From Gluconacetobacter dulcium (lineage in GTDB: Bacteria > Pseudomonadota > Alphaproteobacteria > Acetobacterales > Acetobacteraceae), in assembly GCF_014174165.1 (NCBI RefSeq), contig NZ_JABEQN010000008.1:86184-150183 (forward strand): a DNA stretch of 64,000 nt. The letters are read 5' to 3'. Positions 38,649-46,298 of this stretch are shown one piece after another. The notes under the pieces were generated by a model. The model had not been told where the DNA came from and made no database searches. It worked only from the letters and a program-made list of their open reading frames with translations. Numbering within the stretch: the stretch's first letter is position 1; every line of letters begins with the position of its first letter. The position numbers and the translations under genes are program-made.

Positions 38649-39781
38649 GGCTGGTCTAGTGCGTGGAGGATTGACGTGAAATCCGGCTGGACGAGCGGGC
38701 TTCCCGCTCGACACTCTGCGCCCCAGTGCGCGATGGCGGCGGCTGCCTCAGCGCATGGTGCGATAGTCATGTCATGAGCCGGCCGGCCGTCCCGGGGATA
38801 GGAGGCAGCCGCAAGGACCAGCCACAGGTTGCGATCCACGAGCTGCACAGAGGCAAAGATGCCCGGGTTCACGACGCCGGAGCGGAGGCGTGCTTGTTGC
38901 ATGAGCGAGAGCAAGGCGGGCCGCGTCCAGGCATGCTTGCCTATCAATGCGAGCGCTGTTGGGAACCTCTCCTTCGAGAGGCGCCGATCAATAGACCGGA
39001 CATACCGTGCGGGCAGCGTCGCGAATGCCGTCGGGGCTCCCTTCAGCCGTGGGTTCGACAGCGCCCTCGATAGCTCCTCAAGGGCCGCCAAAGCTTCATC
39101 CTTTCTCCGCTGGTCAAAAAGGGCGAACACGAGGAACAACGTCCGCTCTATCGGCGAGAATGACGTCAAGCTTTTCAGTTCGTGACCCAACTGCGACCTG
39201 AGGGCCAGGCTGCCTTTGATGAATCGCTCATGTCGCGTCTCTCCCGTCATGTGCCGCTCGCGCCATTCAGAGGCACGTAGTGCCGGGTCCATCGGGCGTA
39301 GCGGCTGGTTCGCCGGCGCGGGCTCAGTGAGCTTGGTGCCGCGCCCGATCCACGCCAATCCAAGCGGGTGGATCCGTGCAAGGGCGGCCTGCATGCCATC
39401 AAGACCGAAGCGTCGACGGTAGCGCTCGCGGGGAGCGCGCGTGAGGCACAGGAAAGCAAGAGCAACAATAACGGGAATGGCGACCCAGCGTAAAACGGAC
39501 CCGGTAATGGTGCACAGTGTCCAGAGCGTTCGGGCGGAGACATGTTCCGGATCTGCGTCGCGGAGGTGCTCCCGCAAGGGATCAAATTGGTGCGTGAAGG
39601 CTCCGATGGCCTCCAGTTCCAGCGCCTGCACCGCCAGTATGGCGGTGGCCATCTGGGTATGGAATTTCCACCACAGAAAGAAGGAGAGCAGCGCAGTGCC
39701 GATCGTCATCCCGACGAACAGGCTGCTCAGGCGCTCAGGATCGAGGGTTCGTGTGCCCGCGTCAGGGGAGAAGGGCTTCAT
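38645..39781 (-). CDS. trbA: TrbA/DotM (IcmP)-like protein
   Basis: 378 residues from ATG 39781, overlapping the traI stop. Two or three membrane helices at the N-terminus (about 22-42 and 90-112), then a long cytoplasmic domain. Its C-terminal part shows the DotM/IcmP pattern: SPIERTLFLVFALF, later F-SVQLVDRNLWLVL and IAHWGAE. DotM works with DotL as the coupling complex; TrbA is the IncI counterpart. Sequence is divergent but the layout is right. Confidence 0.8.
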   Translation of the reverse strand: MKPFSPDAGTRTLDPERLSSLFVGMTIGTALLSFFLWWKFHTQMATAILAVQALELEAIGAFTHQFDPLREHLRDADPEHVSARTLWTLCTITGSVLRWVAIPVIVALAFLCLTRAPRERYRRRFGLDGMQAALARIHPLGLAWIGRGTKLTEPAPANQPLRPMDPALRASEWRERHMTGETRHERFIKGSLALRSQLGHELKSLTSFSPIERTLFLVFALFDQRRKDEALAALEELSRALSNPRLKGAPTAFATLPARYVRSIDRRLSKERFPTALALIGKHAWTRPALLSLMQQARLRSGVVNPGIFASVQLVDRNLWLVLAAASYPRDGRPAHDMTIAPCAEAAAAIAHWGAECRAGSPLVQPDFTSILHALDQP

Positions 39782-40713
39782 TGCGCGTCTTCCGTCACAC
39801 GCCAATGCGCCCGGTTCGCGTCGAGGCCTGGCTGCATTCGAATTTTCACGTCGTCATTGCTGAGGCGCATGATGTCGTGCCCACCCTCGACGTCTACATG
39901 CCGGTAGCTGATCTCGGGCGGCGCAACCTTTCCGGCACGGAGTAAGAGTCGGTAGCGGGCCATTCCCATCACGTCACGTTCGAGGCGGCCGAGATCCGCG
40001 AGGAAGATATCGACGGCCTGCCGTTCGCCTGAGGCCCAACCGTAAGCGAGCCCGGTTTTCCAGATTTCCACCTCGTGCGGCGTGCGCGGACGCAGAACGT
40101 CGGGAGGGGGGGCGACGGCGCCGACGGTGCGGACAAGCCACGTCCTCCATTGGGGCACGGCGGAGACGAGGCGGGCTTCTCGCGTGATCTGGTAGACTGT
40201 TGCAGTTTCACGCGCCGTTTGGCCTGTCGGATCGAGAGCAAGTGCCATTTGCGCTTCAGTGACCACGGGCGGCCGAAGCAGCGTCTGCCCGTTGCCGGCG
40301 GGAAGTACGAGCGTGCGGAAATCGATCTTCCGATCGAGGATAGGCGCGTAGCGGCGGAGCATCTCGTTGATTGCGAATGACTCTGCTGCTCGGCCGCCCT
40401 GTGCGCCGGCTGCCCATGCTGCCTGACGAACGGCCTCGTCCCGGTCGTGGCCCTCCTCCTTTTTTGGAGAGTAACCGGGCCGGATGGCCATCAGCGCTTC
40501 AAGGGATGGCGGCCGATCGACGTCCGGAATATCGGGAGCTTCGGAAGCTCCCGCGATCGGCGTGTCGATCGCGTTGGCAGCCGCAGGCACCGTGGCCGGG
40601 ATCTGAGGCACCGGGCTCTCGACGGGACCGTCGCTCTGCGCGGAAGCGTGCGCGGGATACGCGCAAAGGGATGCAATGAATAAGCCAACAGCGGGACGGA
40701 GTGCTTCACGCAT
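39778..40713 (-). CDS. traI: TraI/DotC-like outer-membrane core protein
   Basis: 311 residues with an export signal (hydrophobic residues 6-24, cut near AHASA). A Pro/Ala-rich stretch precedes the DotC-like domain (QAAWAAGAQGGRAAESFAINEML, GERQAVDIFLADLGRLERDVMGMARYRLLLRAGKV, RLSNDDVKIRMQPGLDANRAHWRV). DotC and DotD localise DotH to the outer membrane. DotC proteins are often lipoproteins; here no lipobox Cys is present beyond LCAY. It overlaps traH. Confidence 0.85.
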   Translation of the reverse strand: MREALRPAVGLFIASLCAYPAHASAQSDGPVESPVPQIPATVPAAANAIDTPIAGASEAPDIPDVDRPPSLEALMAIRPGYSPKKEEGHDRDEAVRQAAWAAGAQGGRAAESFAINEMLRRYAPILDRKIDFRTLVLPAGNGQTLLRPPVVTEAQMALALDPTGQTARETATVYQITREARLVSAVPQWRTWLVRTVGAVAPPPDVLRPRTPHEVEIWKTGLAYGWASGERQAVDIFLADLGRLERDVMGMARYRLLLRAGKVAPPEISYRHVDVEGGHDIMRLSNDDVKIRMQPGLDANRAHWRVTEDAQ

Positions 40714-41143
40714 GCCAAATCACCCTAAGAGTATGGTTGGGGACGTCCACCTCGATTACTGCGCGTCCGGCAGACGCGGCGGCGATTTCGTCCAGTAGAC
40801 CGCCAATCGTTGTGTCCTCACGGTCAATCCGGACGGTCGGCACAGCGGATGCCGCAGGAATGTCGGCTTGATAGCCCAGTCGGTTTGCGATCATGAGGAC
40901 TGCTCGATCGACCGGACCGCTCCAGTGCCAGTTCATTGGGCGGTTCATCTCAGCCGGGAGAACAGAGCCCGCCCGCACCATAGGAAATCGTACAGCCCCG
41001 ATCTGGTCGAACGAGTTGAGAATGTGGGCCATTCCTTGGTCGACCGTAGGTGTGGGCTCGCTTTCGCGCGGAGCGCACGCCGAAATCGACAGAATGAGGA
41101 GTAAGGAGATGGGAGAAAGGGAGCGTGGTTCGCTGCGTCGCAT
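40706..41143 (-). CDS. traH: TraH/DotD-like lipoprotein
   Basis: 145 residues from ATG 41143, which lies exactly 6 bases after the predicted -10 hexamer at 41150; ATG 41161 is the alternative. A lipoprotein signal ends in LSISAC. The periplasmic domain has the secretin N0-like pattern of DotD (VDRAVLMIANRLGYQADI, TIGGLLDEIAAASAGRAVIEVD, TLRVIW). DotD helps place DotH in the outer membrane. Overlaps the next gene, traI. Confidence 0.85.
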   Translation of the reverse strand: MRRSEPRSLSPISLLLILSISACAPRESEPTPTVDQGMAHILNSFDQIGAVRFPMVRAGSVLPAEMNRPMNWHWSGPVDRAVLMIANRLGYQADIPAASAVPTVRIDREDTTIGGLLDEIAAASAGRAVIEVDVPNHTLRVIWHA

Positions 41144-41147
41144 GACG

Positions 41148-41849
41148 TCAAGATGGAGCATGTGATTGTGACTGCGCGGCGATGGATGCGTTCCGCCATA
41201 CCTTGCGCTGATAAGCCTGGTTGAGCTTCGGAGTGCGGGAATTGTAATTCCCTACGCGCCGCCAGAATTCTCCTGGCTCGGCCGGCGTATGACCGTCAAG
41301 TTCGCGGGCGAGGATCCATGCGCCGACATGGAGATTCAAGCACCCGTCGTTGATGAGTTCGTCCCGGGTGATCCCGAAATGAGCGAGTTCCGCGAGATGG
41401 GTTGAGTTCACCTGCGCCGGCCCCATGTCGTACGAGCCGTTTGGATTACGGGAGATGCGTCCAACCGCGCCCCCCTCTGTCAGCAGGATAGCGCGGAACA
41501 GGACTTCCGGAATGTGATACTGGGCTGCGGCGCGGGTAACGCAGGTGGAAAGGACTCCAGGCAGCGGCCTCGCGGGCGGAGGAGCTTCGTGTTGATGCGG
41601 CTGCCCCCCATGGCCGCCGGCACCTGCCCATGCGAGAATCCACGCGCCGGCGGCGATGTTCATGCAAACGTCGTCCCGAACCAGTGTTGGGTCGAACCCT
41701 GCGTGTTCGAGAATAGGTAACCAGCCGGGATCGATGCGCATCACGCCGATCCCCCTTTGTCCGGAGTTTTCCACTACGTGGGCGATGATGGCACTCGGCA
41801 CATGATATGCGTCGGCGGCGACGGCAGCGCATGGCGGGAGATCCGTCAT
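41148..41849 (-). CDS. Tandem lytic transglycosylase-like protein (PilT position)
   Basis: 233 residues from ATG 41849, overlapping the previous stop. Two SLT-type halves. The second (about 105-190) is canonical: C, YHIPEVLFRAILLTEGG with the catalytic Glu, NPNGSYDMGPAQVN, and a closing ACL-like NDGCLNLHVGAWILA. The first (about 5-80) repeats the plan but is shorter: C, YHVPSAIIAHVVENSG, GIGVMRID, DDVCMNIAAGAWILA. IncI PilT is a single-domain transglycosylase that opens peptidoglycan for pilus and channel. No export signal is visible. Confidence 0.85.
   Translation of the reverse strand: MTDLPPCAAVAADAYHVPSAIIAHVVENSGQRGIGVMRIDPGWLPILEHAGFDPTLVRDDVCMNIAAGAWILAWAGAGGHGGQPHQHEAPPPARPLPGVLSTCVTRAAAQYHIPEVLFRAILLTEGGAVGRISRNPNGSYDMGPAQVNSTHLAELAHFGITRDELINDGCLNLHVGAWILARELDGHTPAEPGEFWRRVGNYNSRTPKLNQAYQRKVWRNASIAAQSQSHAPS
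41150..41173 (-). promoter_or_regulatory. AGTCACAATC-N8-CATCTT promoter-like site, leaderless (traH)
   Basis: Minus strand: the box at 41173-41164 (one difference from the consensus), 8 bases, CATCTT at 41155-41150, then 6 bases to ATG 41143. It lies at the end of the transglycosylase gene and would give traH and the genes after it their own transcript. Confidence 0.5.
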
Positions 41850-42619
41850 TGTACGTCCGTCAGGTCGAAGTGATACTGGTAAATCAAACGCAGGATCAGG
41901 AGCTCGTCGAGTACATCGGGAAAGTACCCCAGCGCACTCTCGTCGGACGCTGGCCGAAAGTCGTAGAGCCGCGATCTGCCTCTTCGCTGAACCAGTTCCA
42001 TGCCGACGCTCTCGCCGGCAAGGCGGGGGGATTGCAATTGCACCGCCAGAAGTTCGGCGTTTGGGCACTCGCGTTCAAGTAGATCCGTCAGGGGCTCAAA
42101 ATGCCAGCCGATTGGATTCGAGGGTCTCGAAATCATAACGAATAGCGTGGCCTCGTGGGCCGCCATAATCCCTCTGAAGCGCGCGATGCGCCGCGCAAAG
42201 GACTCTCGGGTCGAGGCGGAGGTCAGGTCGGCATGGGGAAACATGTCGGACAGGCCGAAACGATCTCGATAGGTGGGGTGGGCCTGCCCGGCCGGTGGCA
42301 TGAAATCTCGGAAGTCCGTCTCGAGGACGTGCAATATCATCCCCGGCGTCGAGAAGATCCAGTCGAACGGCAACGCATATCGCCTGAGCTCGGCGGCGCG
42401 GAGAATGCCTGCCGTGAGACAGTGAGTCCCGAGGGGTACGATGTGGCGCACCTTCCTGCCGTTAATCGAGCGTGTACCGTAATCCGGCATTTTGCCTGAG
42501 CGCCGATGCTGATACCGCGTCAGCGACGTCCGCATGGAAAGAAGCCATGCGGGCGTGAAATCATATGTCCCGCGCTTCACCTGCGCCCCGGGCTCGCGGT
42601 GGATGGCGTTGCTTCTCAT
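41846..42619 (-). CDS. DUF1796-like putative cysteine peptidase
   Basis: 257 residues if started at ATG 42619, which overlaps the pilV stop (ATGA); ATG 42490 (MPDYGTRS) is the other good start. The core HIVPLGTHCLTAGILRAAELRR, then PFDWIF and LETDFRDFM, is the hallmark of the DUF1796 papain-like putative peptidases, with candidate nucleophile Cys about 70 residues in (numbering from 42619). These proteins are usually found near surface polysaccharide or secretion genes. Its place between pilV and the transglycosylase is unusual; it could process pilin or modify the surface. Confidence 0.65.
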   Translation of the reverse strand: MRSNAIHREPGAQVKRGTYDFTPAWLLSMRTSLTRYQHRRSGKMPDYGTRSINGRKVRHIVPLGTHCLTAGILRAAELRRYALPFDWIFSTPGMILHVLETDFRDFMPPAGQAHPTYRDRFGLSDMFPHADLTSASTRESFARRIARFRGIMAAHEATLFVMISRPSNPIGWHFEPLTDLLERECPNAELLAVQLQSPRLAGESVGMELVQRRGRSRLYDFRPASDESALGYFPDVLDELLILRLIYQYHFDLTDVQ

Positions 42620-44118
42620 TCGGCGCTGCAGAGATGGAGGGAGCTGAAGCCGTAATCGCCATACCAAAGTTGTTCGATGTTCATGTCGGTTGTGCCGGGT
42701 GGACAGCTGTAGCCACCGGTAACGGGATTTGGACGATTATACCCTGTGTACCGGAGTGTCGTTGTCGGGACGTAGGTCGATATCTGCGCGGGAGGAATTT
42801 GCCATGTCCCATTCAGGCACGACAGCAGACGGCCGGAGCCGTCCGCTTTTGCGGCAATGGTACCATTGGGTCCGCATGAATTGCCCGGCCAGGCGTTGCC
42901 TCCGTCGGTGCCGAGTCTGACGGAAGTGAACGTGGCGTGGTCGGCCTGAAGATCCGCGTTCGTTCCGTCGTAATGTTGCATTGACACGGAGCCAGGGGTC
43001 TCAACGGCAGCGTTGGTGGTGTCGCCGTAGAAGCACGCTCCGCTGACCCATAATCCGCACCCGGGATTGAGGACGCTGGCGTGGTCTTGAATGTCGACGT
43101 GATCACCGACTTTTACATACCCGTAATTGGTGATGATATTGCTTTGGTTGCCACCGGTCCCGGTGGCAATGGTCCCCTCGAAATAGCCGTCCTTCGCATG
43201 CAGGCCCCCGCCCCAGCCGGCAGGAAGTCCGGCATACGGATCAAGGCCGTTGACCCCGATGTTACGCGTGAAATAACCGGTGTCGGCACCGATATTCGCC
43301 GGGGTGCCGTCGTAGTGCTGCATGTAGACGGTCCCGGGCGTTCGCACCGCAGCGTCGTTGTCATCGCCGTAGAGATAGGCCGACCCGACTTTTACACCGC
43401 CATAGCCACCATTCGGGTTGCCGGCGTTGAAGACGCCGCGAGTTGCGTTGACGTTGTTGGCGTCGTTGATGTCGTTCCCACCCATATCCAGCGAGGCTCG
43501 CATTGTGTTCAGTTCAGGATGTCCAGCGACTGAATCGCGATAAAGGTAATCCGTGGTCTCGCTCGATGCGTTTGCCCCGACGAGGATGCCGTACAGATGG
43601 CCTGGGCCTGGATTTGGCAATCCAGCAAGAGGCAATTGCCAGGAGCCGCTTGCTCCATAGGCATTTGAGGAATTCATGGAGCCGAACATTCCGTCCTCGG
43701 GCACGAAGCCGCCCTGCGCGCCCGTCAGGGACGCGATCGCAACGGCGGATTGGCCGGTCAGTGTGATCCCGTCGGAACTCTCGACGATTGCGTCGAGGGT
43801 TTTACTTTCAGGTTGGCGAACGTAGATTTGCCAGTTCTGACGGTATGGATTGACGGTGGTGAAGCCGGACGGCAGGTCGCCGTCGGCAATCAGAGCTGAG
43901 ATGTCGATCGGCGACGTTCCTCCTACGGGAACAGTGCTCGCGAGATCAGATCCGTGCTTGTCGATGTAGAGCTGGGCGGCCTTCAGGAGCGCCTGGAACT
44001 GTCCGGCTGTGGTGGCATTCACAGCCTGCGTGGTGCCGTTCTCGATCATGCCGAAGTAGCGCGGGAGAATTGTGAGTGTGATGAGCGTCGCAATCATCAC
44101 GCCAATAAGGGAGCTCAT
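42616..44118 (-). CDS. pilV: PilV-like minor pilin / tip adhesin
   Basis: 500 residues from ATG 44118, overlapping the pilM stop. An N-terminal pilin-like helix (SSLIGVMIATLITLTILP) and TTAGQFQALLKAAQLYIDKHG match the shufflon-type PilV N-terminal domain. After residue 200 the protein is Gly/Asn/Asp-rich with two copies of a module (YGD-N-AAV-TPG-V-MQHYDGT near 256 and 356). Ends with a Cys-containing tip (YSCPPGTTD...LHLCSAE). In IncI plasmids PilV chooses the recipient surface; no recombinase or inverted 19-bp sites are seen here, so the tip is fixed. Confidence 0.85.
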   Translation of the reverse strand: MSSLIGVMIATLITLTILPRYFGMIENGTTQAVNATTAGQFQALLKAAQLYIDKHGSDLASTVPVGGTSPIDISALIADGDLPSGFTTVNPYRQNWQIYVRQPESKTLDAIVESSDGITLTGQSAVAIASLTGAQGGFVPEDGMFGSMNSSNAYGASGSWQLPLAGLPNPGPGHLYGILVGANASSETTDYLYRDSVAGHPELNTMRASLDMGGNDINDANNVNATRGVFNAGNPNGGYGGVKVGSAYLYGDDNDAAVRTPGTVYMQHYDGTPANIGADTGYFTRNIGVNGLDPYAGLPAGWGGGLHAKDGYFEGTIATGTGGNQSNIITNYGYVKVGDHVDIQDHASVLNPGCGLWVSGACFYGDTTNAAVETPGSVSMQHYDGTNADLQADHATFTSVRLGTDGGNAWPGNSCGPNGTIAAKADGSGRLLSCLNGTWQIPPAQISTYVPTTTLRYTGYNRPNPVTGGYSCPPGTTDMNIEQLWYGDYGFSSLHLCSAE

Positions 44119-44591
44119 CGGTAGCCGGTTCCCGAGAGGCTTACGACAGACACAGCGTCTCCCACTGGCGCGGAAACAGGAAGCAATCCCATGTTGCCGG
44201 CGGAAGGAGTCGTCCATCGATCGCCGAGTGAAGTGCCGATACTCATGTCGCCGTTCGTTATGTGGATGGCGGCGGCAATCTGATCTGACGTCAGTTCCAT
44301 CCACGCTTCGATGGTGACTGATTGGTCGTTGCGCACGATCTGATTTCCTGCGCTGGAGAGATCAAATCCATTACTGCCGAGGCCGAGCTGACCGAGAGTA
44401 ATCGAGCCGGTAGCGCTCGGGTGGTCCTCGAGATATTTGAGCAGCGCCGCCTTGTACGCGAGCCACGCCTGTGCCGCAGCAGCGCCGCTACCCGAGGATA
44501 GCGGCGTGTTCTGGTTCTGCACCACATGGAGGCTCAGCATCGAACTCGTCACGGTTACAATAAGCCACATCGCGAGGAGGATGAACGGCAT
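44115..44591 (-). CDS. pilM: PilM-like pilus protein
   Basis: 158 residues from ATG 44591. An N-terminal membrane helix (PFILLAMWLIVTVTSSML), then helical AAAAQAWLAYKAALLKYLEDHPSATGSI and a beta domain. This agrees with the PilM family of IncI pili (about 145 residues, short N-terminal anchor). It stands after pilS rather than between pilL and pilN as in R64. It overlaps pilV (ATGA). Confidence 0.75.
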   Translation of the reverse strand: MPFILLAMWLIVTVTSSMLSLHVVQNQNTPLSSGSGAAAAQAWLAYKAALLKYLEDHPSATGSITLGQLGLGSNGFDLSSAGNQIVRNDQSVTIEAWMELTSDQIAAAIHITNGDMSIGTSLGDRWTTPSAGNMGLLPVSAPVGDAVSVVSLSGTGYR

Positions 44592-44600
44592 ATGTGCCGG

Positions 44601-45107
44601 TTATCCGGCATACTCGAATGTGACGGAGGCCGTGCTTGCGCCGCTGGAGGCGTTACAGGCGTTGGCAATCTGGGTTGCCGCATCACTGTTGGAGAGCGGA
44701 ATGTCGTCGCCATTGATATTGACGTTCTGAGGCGCCTGGCTTCTGGCGAAGGTCGCGCAGGAGTCGCCGTCGACATTGCTCCAGGCAACCTGGAATCCAT
44801 TGCCCCATGTGCCGATCGTCACGGTGGAGCCGCCCCATGGACCGGCAATAGTATTGCCATCGCCGTTGAGCATGGACTTCGGCACCAGCGCCGCGCGGAT
44901 CGCGGAGCTATTGGAGATGCTCGAGTAATTACGAGCCATCATGCCGCCATTGTAATAGGTCTCGATGTTGGTCGCGAGCTGGCTCTGTTCGCCGGCGGCA
45001 GTTGAACCGTTGTTGCGTGAGAAGACCTCGTAGGAGCCGGCGAGCACGGCAACCACGGCGAGCAATACCGCCCCGGCCTTCACGAGTAGGGAGATAATCT
45101 GGTCCAT
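44601..45107 (-). CDS. pilS: PilS major pilin (type IVb)
   Basis: 168 residues from ATG 45107 (AGGGG 6 bases upstream). Starts MDQIISLLVKAGAVLLAVVAVLAG, a class-B prepilin leader and helix. The globular part has two cysteines (DSCATF and NACNAS), as in PilS, whose disulfide closes the D-region. A cleavage site before or after the Gly in KAG is likely, although Glu5 of type IVa pilins is absent. It has its own AGTCACAAAC site, fitting higher expression of the major subunit. Confidence 0.88.
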   Translation of the reverse strand: MDQIISLLVKAGAVLLAVVAVLAGSYEVFSRNNGSTAAGEQSQLATNIETYYNGGMMARNYSSISNSSAIRAALVPKSMLNGDGNTIAGPWGGSTVTIGTWGNGFQVAWSNVDGDSCATFARSQAPQNVNINGDDIPLSNSDAATQIANACNASSGASTASVTFEYAG

Positions 45108-45136
45108 GCGAAGCCCCTGTGATGGTTTTGTAAGGC

Positions 45137-45160
45137 AGTATCCCCGGCTCGTTTGTGACT
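45137..45160 (-). promoter_or_regulatory. AGTCACAAAC-N8-GATACT promoter-like site of pilS
   Basis: Minus strand: perfect box at 45160-45151, 8 bases, GATACT at 45142-45137, 29 bases before the pilS ATG. It stands in the 66-base gap between pilR and pilS, one of the few real gaps in the block. Confidence 0.55.
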
Positions 45161-45173
45161 GCGCGCACGGCGG

Positions 45174-46298
45174 TCACATTGGCTGGCCGCCGCCCATGTT
45201 TGAGCCGATGTTGTTGGATGCGACGATGAGTGCCCCAGCGAGGAGCATCATCAGCGTGGTGGCGAAACTCTTGATCGCGGCAGCCTGCGCGAGCGTCGAA
45301 AGCTCGATCTCGTCGGCCCACATTTTGCTGGACTCAAGGAGGCGCCCATATGCTCCCTTGCCGCCCCAGCTAGCTTCGATATCGTCGATGACCTCGGGAG
45401 ACGGAAATGCCAACCCGCTGTCCTCCATCGCTTCCGGAAGCGACATTCCCCTCGGACCAAGGCGCGCCAGGATGGCGCCAAGGCGCTCGGCGAGCCATGG
45501 CGAAGCCCCCTGCATCTGGTGTGCGAGAGCATCGGTATCGGTCATCCCGGCGCGTACGAGGGCGATGAAGCTCGAAATCCAGATGTATCCCTGGATGTTC
45601 CGGTAAATCGACCACGGGGGCATGCGCTCCAGCACCACACGCAGCGGCCCGGTCAATCTCGGCAGGCTGAGCCAGACCGCGACAACGGTGGCGATCAGCG
45701 ATCCAAGTATGATGAAGGCATTCGCACCGGTCGCAAGGTTTGCCGCAAAGACGAGCACGTCTTGGGAGGTGCTGGCGGCGTGCTGGCCTGGAACCCCGTG
45801 CAGGAGGGAGGGGATGACCATTTTGGCCATTGCGTACAGGTAGATAAAGAGCACCACGATGTACATGAGCGGTTGAAAGGCCGCACTTCGCGCCGCCCGC
45901 ATGATCCGGCCTGTCCTCGTCTTGATGTCGCACACCAGGTCCATTGCCGACCCGATGTCGCCGGCACGCTCTCCCGAGAGGATCATCATATATTCGTCGT
46001 CGGGGATGTATGGGCGAAGCGCCTCGGCGAAGGGCAGGCCTTGTTCCGTCATGCGCCTCAAAACGCTATCGAGCAGGCGGGGCACGGAGGAGCGGCGTCT
46101 GCGCTTCTGTTGGCGCGAATACATGCGAAGGATGCGGTCTACTGAGGCATTCTGCCGCATACGAACCGAGATCATCCGGTAGAGCTGGGCTCTTGTCCTC
46201 CAACGGAAGGACATATGGACGTCGAGCCATTCCGTCAGATTGGCGGTAACGCCAGGGCGGGATCGCGCGCTTGAGGTGTAAACGATGTTGAGCGTCAT
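45174..46298 (-). CDS. pilR: PilR inner-membrane platform protein (GspF family)
   Basis: 374 residues from ATG 46298, overlapping the pilQ stop. Three membrane segments (about 145-165, 188-215 and 350-370) and two GspF cytoplasmic domains (RLLDSVLRRMTEQGLPFAEALRPYIPDDEYMMILSGERAGD and the repeat MSLPEAME). PilR forms the platform on which the pilus is built by PilQ. Confidence 0.9.
   Translation of the reverse strand: MTLNIVYTSSARSRPGVTANLTEWLDVHMSFRWRTRAQLYRMISVRMRQNASVDRILRMYSRQQKRRRRSSVPRLLDSVLRRMTEQGLPFAEALRPYIPDDEYMMILSGERAGDIGSAMDLVCDIKTRTGRIMRAARSAAFQPLMYIVVLFIYLYAMAKMVIPSLLHGVPGQHAASTSQDVLVFAANLATGANAFIILGSLIATVVAVWLSLPRLTGPLRVVLERMPPWSIYRNIQGYIWISSFIALVRAGMTDTDALAHQMQGASPWLAERLGAILARLGPRGMSLPEAMEDSGLAFPSPEVIDDIEASWGGKGAYGRLLESSKMWADEIELSTLAQAAAIKSFATTLMMLLAGALIVASNNIGSNMGGGQPM

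Noticed and set aside
42616..44118. Shufflon recombination sites in pilV
   Set aside because: I looked for inverted copies of the IncI-type 19-bp site and for a recombinase gene and found neither.
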